Below, in pieces: positions 25,362 through 34,935 of a DNA stretch of 64,000 nucleotides; the first letter of the stretch is position 1, and every line of letters begins with the position of its first letter. This stretch comes from Paenibacillus massiliensis subsp. panacisoli DSM 21345. Its GTDB lineage: Bacteria > Bacillota > Bacilli > Paenibacillales > Paenibacillaceae. The notes below the pieces were generated by a model. It made no database searches. It was not told the origin of the DNA and saw only the letters and a program-made list of their open reading frames with translations. Made by a program: the position numbers and the translations under genes. The stretch is taken from the NCBI RefSeq assembly GCF_000426545.1, contig NZ_AUFO01000018.1, forward strand, positions 1-64,000, in the 5' to 3' direction.

Positions 25362-26702
25362 TCAACCGATAATCATCTTGCCTTCAGGATGTCTATACAG
25401 TTCTTTACCCTCGCGGCGACCTAATGCATACGCCATCGTAATCAGTCCGACCCGGCCAATAAACATCAGCATAATGATCAGCGATTTGCCAACATCCGTG
25501 AGATCCTGGGTCAATCCCATACTAAGCCCTACGGTCCCGAAGGCCGATGTAGCCTCGAACAGGATCATCAGAAAATGATGGTCCTCCGTCGTAGACAGGA
25601 TCATCGTCGCTCCAATGACTATGAACAGGGCCAGCAGCACTATGGATAGAGCCTTGAGAACACGCTCCTGTTCGAGCCTGTAACGGAAGAACACGATATC
25701 ATCCCTACCTTTGATCATAGCCCATACGGCACCCAGCAGCAGCACAAACGTGGTCGTCTTGATTCCACCTCCAGTTGATCCGGGTGAAGCGCCAATGAAC
25801 ATTAATAAAATCATGAAAAACTGTGTCGCCTGCTCCATATTGGCTATATCAAGTGTATTCGCACCTGCTGTCCGTGTCGTTACAGACTGGAACAGAGAAG
25901 CGAGCAGCTTGCCTTCTCCGTTAAGATGGCCAAGAGTCGCTGGATTCGAGAATTCAAAGATCAGAATAACTAGCATCCCCACCAGAATTAGAGCCGGGGT
26001 CGCTGTCAGCACTACTTTGGAATGGAGGGACAGACGACGCTTGCTCCGATACTCCGCCAGATCAGACAGGACGACGAAGCCCAGTCCACCAGTCACAATC
26101 AGAAAGATCGAGATGAGATTGGTGAAGGGATCTGCCACATAGCCCGTCAGGCTTCGGAAATCCCCGAAAATATCAAACCCTGCATTATTAAACAGGGATA
26201 TCGAATGCCAGATACCAAAATACAAGGCTTGCCCCAAGGGCATGTCAAACGCCCACCGGATGGCGAACAGCACAGCGCACACCGTCTCGATCGTCAATGA
26301 GTAGAAGATTACCTTGCGAATCAGAGCGACAATCCCCTCGACTGAGGTCTGGTTCATCGCTTCCTGCAGAATCAATCTCTCCTTATAGGTAATTCTGCGC
26401 TTGAACACCAATGCCACCAGCGTGGCCATCGTCATAAAGCCTAATCCACCAATCTGAATGAGTACTGCGATGACGATCTGACCGAATATGGTAAAATGAG
26501 TGCCTGTATCCACAACGACCAAGCCTGTAACACAGGTAGCTGAGGTAGCCGTGAACAGAGCGTCCAGAAATGGCAGCGGCTCTCCCGATGTATTCGCAAC
26601 GGGCAGCATCAGGAGCAGCGTGCCCATGAATATAATGAGCGCAAAGCCCCCAGCCAGAATACGGGGCGGCGATAATCTGATTTTTGAAATGTATTGCTGC
26701 AT
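25362..26702 (-). CDS. ktrB: Potassium uptake membrane protein KtrB (TrkH/KtrB family)
   Basis: About 446 residues with four M1-P-M2 repeats. The four pore loops are visible as TATSATCVTGLVVVDTG, FNNAGFDIFGDF, VTTRTAGANTLD and TSAFGTVGLSMGL, each with the single selectivity-filter glycine. KtrB imports K+ and Na+-dependent K+ flux is common; the RCK subunit KtrA encoded just downstream controls it. ATG 26702 is chosen because GAGGAGGA lies just upstream; a longer frame adds ten residues. The 600-bp upstream region carries the 60-bp direct repeats. No c-di-AMP (ydaO) riboswitch, which heads some ktr operons, could be seen. Confidence 0.93.
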   Translation of the reverse strand: MQQYISKIRLSPPRILAGGFALIIFMGTLLLMLPVANTSGEPLPFLDALFTATSATCVTGLVVVDTGTHFTIFGQIVIAVLIQIGGLGFMTMATLVALVFKRRITYKERLILQEAMNQTSVEGIVALIRKVIFYSLTIETVCAVLFAIRWAFDMPLGQALYFGIWHSISLFNNAGFDIFGDFRSLTGYVADPFTNLISIFLIVTGGLGFVVLSDLAEYRSKRRLSLHSKVVLTATPALILVGMLVILIFEFSNPATLGHLNGEGKLLASLFQSVTTRTAGANTLDIANMEQATQFFMILLMFIGASPGSTGGGIKTTTFVLLLGAVWAMIKGRDDIVFFRYRLEQERVLKALSIVLLALFIVIGATMILSTTEDHHFLMILFEATSAFGTVGLSMGLTQDLTDVGKSLIIMLMFIGRVGLITMAYALGRREGKELYRHPEGKMIIG

Positions 26703-26832
26703 GCCGTCCTCCTCAAGCACAATTAATCCCATTTCCCAAGCCCATGCTCGCCCTCTTAAGCTGCCGAGATGTGCATAATGATGAGCAAGGAGCAGAACTA
26801 CTCATAGCATTTCTTCTTTCAACGTAAAACAT

Positions 26833-27006
26833 AATAAAAACATTTATCGTTGTACTTCACAGAAGACAGACCGCATTTTGCAGTGGTTTTTATTGCGATT
26901 ACTGAATTGTTCAGCTCTGCTGAAAACTTCTAAATTCTGTAATCTTAATAAAAACATCTATCGTTGTACTTTCACAGAAGACAGACCGCATTTAGCAGTG
27001 GTTTTT
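26833..27006. repeat. Pair of 60-bp direct repeats upstream of ktrB
   Basis: Two copies of a roughly 60-bp unit lie at 26833-26891 and 26947-27006, separated by 55 bases of unrelated sequence. Both begin AATAAAAACAT and share CACAGAAGACAGACCGCATT and a final GCAGTGGTTTTT. They differ by two substitutions and one inserted T. Each ends in a T run on the plus strand. There is no coding sense, and no IS-type ends were seen. Confidence 0.85.
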
Positions 27007-27222
27007 CTTGTTGGCACAGACACATACATTCTTTACGTATTGAGCTTCTATTCGGATGCACACTTGGATTAGCATACAAATTATAATCGTTCCTCCTGCA
27101 CTTCACAAAGCGATTTTCAGTGAAATACTGCAAAATTTCTGCAAATCACGGTAAAACCCTGACCTTTTTGCGTATTCACTGCTGATTATTGTGTTTTTCA
27201 CAACTTTTTGCGGGAGCTTCTA

Positions 27223-27282
27223 TTGATGACAAGGCACATTTGTTGATGATGAGATACACTTGTTGATGACGGGACAATTTCA
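27223..27282. repeat. Three tandem 20-bp imperfect repeats upstream of the CPBP gene
   Basis: Units at 27223-27242, 27243-27262 and 27263-27282 each start TTGATGA and continue with a degenerate AxGxxACA(A/C)TTTG-like tail. The period is exactly 20 bases, close to two helical turns. They lie 90-150 bases before the CPBP start codon, a position suited to a regulator binding on one face of the DNA. Confidence 0.75.
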
Positions 27283-27371
27283 AGCTCATTTATTGTAGTA
27301 ACACTTGCCTTACTAGCGATTCAATTTCATCTTATGTTATCTTAGAATGGTGTACATAAAGGAGGTATTAG

Positions 27372-29060
27372 ATGAATCCTGTTGGGAAACCAGCCGTGCT
27401 CAAGGCTAATTTCAAGCTCCTTAGCCTGCTTGGCGCCATTGGCCTGTTCATATTTTTGCTGCTGCAGGTCATCCTGCCGACACTGGCTGGCAATCAAGAG
27501 CTCGTCCCGAAGAAGACCATAAGTGATCAAGAGGCTGTCTCTTCAGCTACTGCATTCATCAAAGAGACACTCGGTTATCAGGTAGAGCCCCCGGCGAATC
27601 CTCTCGTCACCTACCGTGCTCATTCCGATCTATATGGGTATCTTATGAAAAATGAGTTGTTGGCGGAGTACAACCGTACTTGGGTGTCCGAATATCCTTA
27701 CGATCTGTTCCGTGTTCATATCCCATATGATGATATCAATGCTACGTTTCGTGTCGACCTGGATATGGTCACGGGTAAGCCTGTAGGCTTTGTCGTCGAT
27801 CGTGGTACCCCTTCATTTATGGCCGAAGGCGTACTGGAGGATGAGACCAGTGATACGATGCTGCGTTTTGCTGAAGGTAGCATTTCCCTGGCAGACAAAC
27901 AGGCTGAGGCAAAAGCCGTCCTCACCGATATGGGCTATGATCCTGCTACGCTGGAGCTGCTCACGAGCGATGGTGATACTGGGCTGCTCTATCGGCTTGC
28001 TAATCATCAGATTGGCGAAGCCCCGCTGGAGTTGAAGTTCTTGTTCGAGAACGGGAAGATTCGATCCTTCGAGCCCATGTTCGTGGCACCGAAGCTGCAC
28101 ACAGATTATGTGAAGCAGCAGACAACGCAAGCGAATTGGATGTATTATATCGGATTTGCCCTATTCACCTTTGTATTAGGCGTTTTGGCCATTGTGTATA
28201 GTATTGTGAAGCGCAGCTTTACCTCTTTTGGCAGAGGAATCGTGCTGAGCATCGTCTATTTCCTGGCTTCCATGATCAGCTTCTTCAACATGCTTCCCGT
28301 CTTCCAGAGTGAGAGCACAAGCTCCTTCATGCTGGCATTTCTGATTATCTTCCAGACGATCATTACGATCGTTATGGCTGGGTCGGTCTACTTCTCATTA
28401 GTCGGGGGCAATGCACTGTGGCGGGAGCATGGCTGGAATCCATGGCCAAGAGCAAAAGAGCCTGGTTACGGGCTCTACGTCCTGCGTAGTATGTGGGCAG
28501 GTTACTTGTGGGCGTTCATATTACTGGGTGTACAGTCCATCATCTTTGTGATTCTCGGCATGACGATCGGAACCTGGTCGACGACGGACGAGACTCAGTC
28601 GCCTTTTAATATGACCTATGCGTGGGTACTGCCCATTATGGCCTGGATGGCCGGCATTGGTGAGGAAGCGGTCTATCGTTTCTTCGGAATTGCCATGGTA
28701 AAAAGAATGGTCCGCAGCACCTTGGTCGCCAGCATCATCACATCACTGATCTGGGCCTTCGGCCATACGCTGTATCCAATCTATCCGGTCATTACAAGAC
28801 CGATTGAGCTGTTATTCATCGGACTGTTGTTCAGCTTCATTTTCCTGCGTTATGGCTTTATTACTGTCATGTTCAGCCATGTGGTGTTCAACAGCATACT
28901 CATGGGGATCAGCCTGATGACGATGGGGCAGGTGTCCAATGTAACCGCTGGCGTGGTCGGCATCATATTGCCTGCCATTGTCGGGTATATCGTGTACAAA
29001 TATAATCCTACACAAAAAGAGAAGTCGTATCCTACGACTCCTCCTGAAGGGCAGCTATAA
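27372..29060 (+). CDS. CPBP-family intramembrane metalloprotease with N-terminal extracytoplasmic domain
   Basis: A 562-residue protein. A membrane helix near residues 15-35 is followed by an extracytoplasmic domain of about 210 residues and then a C-terminal block of about eight helices. The CPBP (Abi) catalytic motifs are visible as GIGEEAVYR (EExxxR), WAFGHTLYP (FxxxH-like) and [10 protein letters not shown] (HxxxN). Related enzymes cleave membrane proteins or process prenylated peptides and bacteriocin-linked substrates. AAAGGAGG precedes the ATG, and three 20-bp repeats lie upstream. The 3' end overlaps uvrC on the opposite strand by 29 bases, and its terminator lies inside uvrC. Confidence 0.85.
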   Translation: MNPVGKPAVLKANFKLLSLLGAIGLFIFLLLQVILPTLAGNQELVPKKTISDQEAVSSATAFIKETLGYQVEPPANPLVTYRAHSDLYGYLMKNELLAEYNRTWVSEYPYDLFRVHIPYDDINATFRVDLDMVTGKPVGFVVDRGTPSFMAEGVLEDETSDTMLRFAEGSISLADKQAEAKAVLTDMGYDPATLELLTSDGDTGLLYRLANHQIGEAPLELKFLFENGKIRSFEPMFVAPKLHTDYVKQQTTQANWMYYIGFALFTFVLGVLAIVYSIVKRSFTSFGRGIVLSIVYFLASMISFFNMLPVFQSESTSSFMLAFLIIFQTIITIVMAGSVYFSLVGGNALWREHGWNPWPRAKEPGYGLYVLRSMWAGYLWAFILLGVQSIIFVILGMTIGTWSTTDETQSPFNMTYAWVLPIMAWMAGIGEEAVYRFFGIAMVKRMVRSTLVASIITSLIWAFGHTLYPIYPVITRPIELLFIGLLFSFIFLRYGFITVMFSHVVFNSILMGISLMTMGQVSNVTAGVVGIILPAIVGYIVYKYNPTQKEKSYPTTPPEGQL

Positions 29061-31185
29061 TCGTAGCTGCCAGCTTATCCCCTATAGAGAGAGGCCGGAA
29101 GTCTTCGACGCTGGCCTCTCTTATTTTTTTGATCGAGCCAAAATGCTTGAGCAGCATCTTCCGACGCTTCTCTCCAATCCCCGGAATCGAATCGAGTCGC
29201 GAGGTGACCATAGATTTGCCTCGTTGCTCACGGTGGAAGGTAATGGCAAAGCGGTGGACCTCCTCCTGAATCCGCTGCAGCAGGTAGAATTCCTCGCTGT
29301 TGCGTGGCAGCACGACTGGCTGTGGTGGATCACCGAGCAGTAGCTGAGCTGTCTTGTGTTTGGAGTCCTTGACGAGTCCACTCACCGGGATGAACAAGCC
29401 AAGCTCATGGTGTAGCACATCAATCGCTGCAGATATCTGTCCCTTACCGCCATCGACAATGATCAGGTCTGGCTGCGGCAGATTCTCCTTCAGCACACGC
29501 TCATACCGTCTTCGAACAACCTCACGCATCGTCTCATAATCGTCTGGTCCCTGTACAGAACGGATTTTGTATTTGCGGTATTCCTTCTTCTCTGGCTTGC
29601 CGTCCACAAAGACAACCATCGCTGATACCGGGTTCGCTCCCTGAATGTTGGAGTTATCAAACGCCTCAATCCGGTACAGCGTCTCCAGTCCGATCGCTCG
29701 TCCCAGATTATCAGCAGCCTTGGAGGTTCGCTCCTCATTGCGTTCAATGAGGCGGAACTTCTCGTCCAGCGCGACTCGCGCATTATCTGAAGCCATGCCT
29801 GTCATCTGCTTCTTCAGGCCGCGCTGGGGAATGTGCACCTTGACGCCGAGCCATTGTTCCAGAGCCGAGGCAGCTGTACTTGGATCATCGAGTCCTCCGG
29901 TCAGTGCGGGGGCTTCTTCAATTGCCTCCAAATCCTCTGACGAATTCAATTCATAGGATACAGCTGCCTCATGGATAGATGAACCGTCCGGATCAGCAGA
30001 TGGGCTCACTGATTCCAGCGCCGTTGTGTTATCCGTTGCTGGTGCAACCCTCGTCTGCAATACAGCCGAATCCTCGTCATCACCTTGGACAGGCGTTCCC
30101 TCCTGTGATAACGCCTCCCCTCTTGCTTCAGCCTCTCCCTCTGCTGCGGTCTCTCCTCTCACTTCGACCTCGGACGGCTCGGTCTGCTCCTGCTCAGTCT
30201 TTGCCGTATGCTCGCTCAAGGCGGGCAGCAGAATCTCCTGCGGCAGAGCCGGATTGTCACTATAATATTGAGTCACGAAGGACACAAAATCGCTGTACGC
30301 CTCTCCGTAGAAAGGAAAGGAGGACATGTGACGCCCAATCATTTTTCCTTTGCGAACATACAGAATCTGCACGCTCATCCAGCCTTTATCCACAGCATAG
30401 CCGAAGACGTCACGATCCTTGGTGTCAGCCGTCGTAATCTTTTGCTTCTCCATAATCGCATCAATGCTGATAATCTGGTCGCGCAGCTCCTTCGCCCGTT
30501 CAAAATAAAGCTCCTCGGCTGCTTCCTCCATCTTGCGCTGAAGCTCCTTCTTGATCTCCTCATGACCGCCACTCAGAAATGAAGCAATCTCTTTGGAGAT
30601 ATCCTCATAGGTCTCTTCGGAGACCTCCTGTACACAAGGGCCAAGACATTGATGCATATGGTAGTAGAGGCATACTTCCTTTGGCAGCACGCCACATTTG
30701 CGTAAAGGATACATTCGGTCCAGCAGCTTCTTCGTCTGATGGGCCGCATAGGAATTAGGATAAGGGCCAAAATATTTAGCTTTGTCCTTCAGGACACGAC
30801 GTGTGACCTCCAGCTTGGGATGACGCTCGTTGGTTATTTTGAGATAAGGGAACGTCTTGTCATCCTTCAGCAGGACATTATAGCGAGGCTGATGCTTCTT
30901 GATCAGGTTGCACTCCAGAATCAGTGCCTCCATGTTGCTCGCCGTCACGATGTATTCAAAATCACGAATGTCGGCTACCAGGCGCTGGGTCTTGCCATTA
31001 TGGCTCCCACGGAAATAAGAACGCACCCGGTTCTTCAAAATCTTGGCCTTACCGACATAGATGATGGTGCCTTCCTCATTCTTCATCAGGTAGCACCCCG
31101 GCTGATCCGGCAGCAGCGCCAGCTTATGGTTGATGCGTTCTAATGCCTTTTCCTGTTCCCGTATTCGCTCTGCATGATGTTCCAT
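29032..31185 (-). CDS. uvrC: Excinuclease ABC subunit C with an extra acidic insert
   Basis: A 717-residue nuclease that makes the two cuts around a DNA lesion after UvrA and UvrB loading. Domains in order: GIY-YIG N-terminal nuclease ([19 protein letters not shown], residues about 28-60), a cysteine cluster near 164-184, the UvrB-contact UVR motif (about 205-250), the RNase H-like C-terminal nuclease ([31 protein letters not shown]) and a terminal helix-hairpin-helix pair ([18 protein letters not shown]). Typical UvrC is about 600 residues. The excess comes from an Ala/Glu/Ser-rich stretch at residues about 324-438 (bases 29872-30216) that looks disordered. The 3' end overlaps the convergent CPBP gene. 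Confidence 0.95.
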   Translation of the reverse strand: MEHHAERIREQEKALERINHKLALLPDQPGCYLMKNEEGTIIYVGKAKILKNRVRSYFRGSHNGKTQRLVADIRDFEYIVTASNMEALILECNLIKKHQPRYNVLLKDDKTFPYLKITNERHPKLEVTRRVLKDKAKYFGPYPNSYAAHQTKKLLDRMYPLRKCGVLPKEVCLYYHMHQCLGPCVQEVSEETYEDISKEIASFLSGGHEEIKKELQRKMEEAAEELYFERAKELRDQIISIDAIMEKQKITTADTKDRDVFGYAVDKGWMSVQILYVRKGKMIGRHMSSFPFYGEAYSDFVSFVTQYYSDNPALPQEILLPALSEHTAKTEQEQTEPSEVEVRGETAAEGEAEARGEALSQEGTPVQGDDEDSAVLQTRVAPATDNTTALESVSPSADPDGSSIHEAAVSYELNSSEDLEAIEEAPALTGGLDDPSTAASALEQWLGVKVHIPQRGLKKQMTGMASDNARVALDEKFRLIERNEERTSKAADNLGRAIGLETLYRIEAFDNSNIQGANPVSAMVVFVDGKPEKKEYRKYKIRSVQGPDDYETMREVVRRRYERVLKENLPQPDLIIVDGGKGQISAAIDVLHHELGLFIPVSGLVKDSKHKTAQLLLGDPPQPVVLPRNSEEFYLLQRIQEEVHRFAITFHREQRGKSMVTSRLDSIPGIGEKRRKMLLKHFGSIKKIREASVEDFRPLSIGDKLAATIIAALQEES
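29088..29130 (+). terminator. CPBP-gene terminator embedded in the uvrC coding sequence
   Basis: AGAGAGGCC (29088-29096) pairs perfectly with GGCCTCTCT (29113-29121), followed by TTATTTTTTT to 29130. It stands 28 bases after the CPBP stop codon. The same bases encode the C-terminal uvrC segment [12 protein letters not shown] on the other strand. Confidence 0.85.
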
Positions 31186-31452
31186 AGCGCAGGGTCTCTC
31201 CTTCCAAGCTGATTCACTATATGAATATAGATTGAACTGAACATGTTAAGATTTCGGGTCCGCTCCAGTTCCAAACTTCCCGTCCGTTGCTTGCTCCCCT
31301 TATCAATCTTACAGTTCAATCTATATAAAATCTTATACCGTACTTCATAGTATATCATGATCCGCTGCTTCTCATGGCTCTTCTTATAGCTTCTTCTCAT
31401 GCTTATATGCTCGGCTATTTCTTCCGTCTTCTTCAGTAAAGAAAGATTCAAA

Positions 31453-31482
31453 TCAAAAACGCCCCCGGCATATACCGGAGGC
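31453..31482 (-). terminator. Terminator of trxA
   Basis: On the minus strand GCCTCCGGTATATGCCGGGGGC forms a hairpin (31461-31482) followed by GTTTTTGATTT. It lies about 60 bases after the trxA stop and separates it from uvrC. The rest of the 31186-31541 gap holds nothing recognised. Confidence 0.85.
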
Positions 31483-31541
31483 ATTCGTCAGTAATCTTGG
31501 CAAGAAACGGTGCGTCCGAATCGGACAACCGAATCATGTTA

Positions 31542-31856
31542 TTACTGGTGTTTGGACAGCATGTTCTTGAGTGCTTCCTTGGAGTTCAGGCCTACCACTT
31601 TATCGACAGGCTGTCCGTCCTTGAACACGATCAGAGTAGGAATACTCATCACGCCAAAACGGGAAGCAGACTCCGGATTATCATCGACGTTCACTTTCGC
31701 AATCTTTACATCCGACACTTCAGAGGACAGTTCCTCCAAGATGGGTGCCAGCATTTTACAAGGTCCGCACCATGGCGCCCAAAAATCAACCAAAACGGTT
31801 CCTTGTCCTTCCACCTCAGTATTGAAGGATTGATCGGACACGTTAACTATAGCCAT
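31542..31856 (-). CDS. trxA: Thioredoxin
   Basis: A 104-residue cytoplasmic dithiol-disulfide oxidoreductase. The active site FWAPWCGPCKMLAPI, the following PILEELSSE helix and the cis-proline loop GVMSIPTLIVFKDG are all present, and the length is standard. It supplies electrons to ribonucleotide reductase, PAPS reductase and peroxidases. AGGAGGAATTTCCA precedes the ATG. Two TATAAT-like -10 boxes stand in the 110-bp gap to dnaI, so trxA probably has its own promoter(s); a strong terminator follows. Placement beside uvrC is common in Bacillales. Confidence 0.97.
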   Translation of the reverse strand: MAIVNVSDQSFNTEVEGQGTVLVDFWAPWCGPCKMLAPILEELSSEVSDVKIAKVNVDDNPESASRFGVMSIPTLIVFKDGQPVDKVVGLNSKEALKNMLSKHQ

Positions 31857-31966
31857 TGGAAATTCCTCCTTATAGGAAAGTCATATATATTATAACCTCG
31901 AATGTCTGTGGCGACACCTTACGATTATAGCATATCACTAATTCAAATGTAAGTAAACTGTGGCGA

Positions 31967-32917
31967 CTAAGACCCACGTTGATTCGTACCCTTGACTGTG
32001 ATGACATCTACGAATGGCCGGATACGATCCATCAGCCGCTGTCCCTTGTACACTTCCTCGCCATCCTTGCTCGTGAAGCTGAGATGCTGCTCCAGTCCAG
32101 CTAATGAATAGTTGGAGGTAAAGAAGGTCGGCTTGCGATTCATCCGATAATTCAAGATGGAGCCAAGCACATGATCACGTACCCACGGACTCAGATTCTC
32201 GGCGCCGATGTCGTCGAAGACGAGCAGATCGCAATTTTTGAGGATATCTGTTGTCTCCTTCAGCTTCTGACCATCCTGGAACATCGACTTGAGATCCTCC
32301 ACAAAATCAGGCATGTACACAATGACTCCATTATAGCCTGACTTGGCCAGCTCATGCAGCATATAGCCTGCGAGGAAGGTCTTGCCTGTCCCGAAGGTAC
32401 CCTCCAGATAAAGTCCGCGCGGAGTTAGTCCTTGCGTCTTGACCTCATTAATGTAAGTAAACACCCGACTCACTGCCGGCACTCGCTGCAGATCCTTACG
32501 CGAGATCTCCACCGCATCATAGCCCTCACGCAGCGCTCGCTCATCCACGTAGAAGCTACGAATACGCTGCTTAACCTGCTGCTCATGCTCACGGGCCAAC
32601 TGGAGGTTGCAGGGTGTACGGCTGTCTACAATCTGGGTGCGCCCTTGAGCCTGCTCTACCATGAGATTGCAATAATGGCCTTGAAAATCATTCGGACAAT
32701 GCTCAAGTCCAGGACATTGGGCACAGTTACTACGATCTCGCATGTATTGGTACAGTCTACTCATATTCAGACGCAGTAGCTCATCATCCAGTTCTGGATG
32801 CGCAGCACGGAATTCCTGCACCAGCGGGTGGTTCATCACCTGCTCGGTAATATTTCGTGACCGCTGCCGGAACGATGGATTCTGCATGTTCTGCAGCAAA
32901 TCACCTAATGATTCCAT
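31967..32917 (-). CDS. dnaI: Primosomal helicase loader DnaI
   Basis: A 316-residue AAA+ ATPase that loads the replicative helicase DnaC onto DNA at the origin and at restart sites. The N-terminal zinc-binding domain shows CAQCPGLEHCPNDFQGHYCN (about residues 60-82). The C-terminal ATPase has Walker A GTFGTGKT, Walker B LLVFDDIGAENL, sensor 1 TFFTSNYS and an arginine-finger region MDRIRPF. GGGAGG precedes the ATG. It follows dnaB by about 80 bases on the same strand, the conserved dnaB-dnaI operon of Bacillales. Confidence 0.95.
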   Translation of the reverse strand: MESLGDLLQNMQNPSFRQRSRNITEQVMNHPLVQEFRAAHPELDDELLRLNMSRLYQYMRDRSNCAQCPGLEHCPNDFQGHYCNLMVEQAQGRTQIVDSRTPCNLQLAREHEQQVKQRIRSFYVDERALREGYDAVEISRKDLQRVPAVSRVFTYINEVKTQGLTPRGLYLEGTFGTGKTFLAGYMLHELAKSGYNGVIVYMPDFVEDLKSMFQDGQKLKETTDILKNCDLLVFDDIGAENLSPWVRDHVLGSILNYRMNRKPTFFTSNYSLAGLEQHLSFTSKDGEEVYKGQRLMDRIRPFVDVITVKGTNQRGS

Positions 32918-32998
32918 ACCTCGACCTCCCTTGCAATCATTACTTCTATATTCATTGAACTTATTACGTTAAAGTACGTTCACGTAGATTCACTTGCC

Positions 32999-34513
32999 TT
33001 ATAAATTTGACTTTTTGCCAGACTGCATCTGCTCTGCCATGCGTAGCAACTCCTCCAGCTCTTCCTCGGATACAGGTGTCTCTGCCACCTGATCCTGAAC
33101 AATTGGAATCGAGGGCTTGCCTGAAGCCCCCTTCACGGACCGCGGACGCTGTCCACCACCACTACTGCCCCCAGCTGACTTACGTCCTTTGACTTTGGAT
33201 TGGTCTCGAATATACTGAACGGCCTTCTCATAAGAGTTCACCTGCTTGACGAGCATATTGGAGGCTACCGTCTCGACGAAGTTCCGGTTGATACGCTGAT
33301 CACTTCCGGATACCAGCATGGTCATCAGATAATGAATAAGTACATTGATCACTTCACCAGGAAGCTTGTAGCTCAGATCAATCTTCTCGAATATATCCAG
33401 CAGATTCCCCGGAACTGTCCCCGGAAAAAAAGTCTGTAATAAGCGATAATAAGGCTCATTACGGAGCATCATATTATATTGATGGATATCACATTTGCCC
33501 TCGAATTGCGGAGGCACCTCTACATAATATTCCATCTCGACCGCTTGCTCGGCAGGCGGCTGTGCGGTCTCCTCTTCCACGCCTTGCCGCAATGCGATGA
33601 CCTTAGCAGCCTTCACCTGCTGGTCCTCCATCCGCTTCTTGGCTTGTCTGAACTGAAGCTGTGCATGATACTGCAGCCGATCCAGCACAACCTCCCCCTG
33701 CTCCGTGAAGACATCCTCTTCATCCAGCAGGCGGCTTACATCCTGAGCGCTCAGATCATATTTGTGGGCCACATATTGTACCACACCGAATTGCTCATAA
33801 TCAAAGCGCAGGCGCTCAACATGCTTGCGGTTCACCGACTCTCGTGGAAAACGCAAAATCATGTCTGCATAATTGAGTTCTCCGGCCTCTTCCGCCGAAG
33901 CCCCCTTATGGCGAGACACCGATACCTCAGACAAGGCCTGCTCCAGCTCATAATCAATGACATGGGTATTCAGCTCGAATATATCGTAAAAGGGGACTGA
34001 AATGTTCTCTTTATTATGAAGCATCTGCTGCCAGTCGGCCGTCTCCTGACTCCATAGCGATGCACGCAGTGACAGGACGGCGAACTTGCCAATCTTGTCT
34101 CGCAGGAGCAAGGTCAGATGCTGTGTACGGAAAAATTCCGAAGGGGATAATGGCTGCTGTAGCTCATATTCATACATATAATCATCCGTATCCGGAGCAT
34201 ACATTCTGGACGTCTGCAACAGTCCGACAGCTTCCAGCTTGGATGTCTGTTCAATCAGATATTTGCGTCCCTTCTCGCTCGGCTCCAGGCCTAGCGTCAG
34301 AAAAAGACCGCGCTGCTGCTCTACAGGCGAGTAACCGATCTGTCCAGCCGGAATTTGCTGGGACAGCAATTGATATAGACTGACAGCAAACGCTCCTACC
34401 ATCGGCTGATATACCTTGCTCAGCATGATCTCATCGACATGTCCAAGCCCGAACTCGCGGTATACGCAGTATCGGTGGTGCTCCGTAAAATGCAGCAGAT
34501 TCTTCATGCGCAT
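32999..34513 (-). CDS. dnaB: Replication initiation and membrane attachment protein DnaB
   Basis: About 504 residues, the Firmicute helicase co-loader that works with DnaD and DnaI and attaches the origin to the membrane. The N-terminal DDBH1-like winged-helix part begins HFTEHHRYCVYREFGLGHVD and VYQPMVGAFAVSLYQLL. The C-terminal DDBH2 part includes YNMMLRNEPYYRLLQTFFPG, GEVINVLIHYLMTML and NFVETVASNMLVKQVNSYEK, followed by a Gly/Ser/Arg-rich tail (GGSSGGGQRPRSVKGASGK). ATG 34513 is chosen with AAGGAAG eight bases upstream; ten extra residues in the longer frame look spurious. It is the first gene of the dnaB-dnaI pair. Confidence 0.92.
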   Translation of the reverse strand: MRMKNLLHFTEHHRYCVYREFGLGHVDEIMLSKVYQPMVGAFAVSLYQLLSQQIPAGQIGYSPVEQQRGLFLTLGLEPSEKGRKYLIEQTSKLEAVGLLQTSRMYAPDTDDYMYEYELQQPLSPSEFFRTQHLTLLLRDKIGKFAVLSLRASLWSQETADWQQMLHNKENISVPFYDIFELNTHVIDYELEQALSEVSVSRHKGASAEEAGELNYADMILRFPRESVNRKHVERLRFDYEQFGVVQYVAHKYDLSAQDVSRLLDEEDVFTEQGEVVLDRLQYHAQLQFRQAKKRMEDQQVKAAKVIALRQGVEEETAQPPAEQAVEMEYYVEVPPQFEGKCDIHQYNMMLRNEPYYRLLQTFFPGTVPGNLLDIFEKIDLSYKLPGEVINVLIHYLMTMLVSGSDQRINRNFVETVASNMLVKQVNSYEKAVQYIRDQSKVKGRKSAGGSSGGGQRPRSVKGASGKPSIPIVQDQVAETPVSEEELEELLRMAEQMQSGKKSNL

Positions 34514-34935
34514 AGTGTGCTCTTCCTTTCCTTGCATCACCAATCTCCAAGATGCCTTACTATTCTATCATACTTGGGCCGCTGATAAAGACGGAAAATA
34601 TACGGATATATACGAGGATTTCACGATCATCTTCAACCTCCTTCGCCCTTAGGCGCAAAATCGGAGGATTTGATCATCGGCACGAATTTTACTGGCATCG
34701 TCATTTGCTCGTTTCGTTTCTTTTGCGCTACAATAAGATGAAGCCAGTCATTCCTTGCAGGGTGCTGGTAGGTCAATCCACATGCTTATCCATACAGATT
34801 ACATAGGCAGGAAATGATCCTGCAAACGTCAAACGACAGCACAGGGCCGCAATCAGAACAGCCGGGTATCCTATCCGTAGCGATCACCGACTCTTCCTTC
34901 GGCTCTTGCTGATTCAGCAAAGGAGTGTACGTAGA

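Noticed and set aside
26833..27282. CRISPR array suggested by the repeats near ktrB and CPBP
   Set aside because: The 60-bp units occur only twice, the 20-bp units are tandem without spacers, and no cas genes are near.
26703..27371. Possible c-di-AMP (ydaO) riboswitch before ktrB
   Set aside because: The conserved ydaO cores were searched for by eye on both strands and not found; only the direct repeats were seen.
31186..31300. LexA/DinR box before uvrC
   Set aside because: A GAACTGAACATGTTAAG stretch looked suggestive but does not fit GAAC-N4-GTTC.
31140..31484. Minus-strand frame of 114 codons between trxA and uvrC
   Set aside because: It overlaps both the trxA terminator and the uvrC start, and gives no sensible protein.
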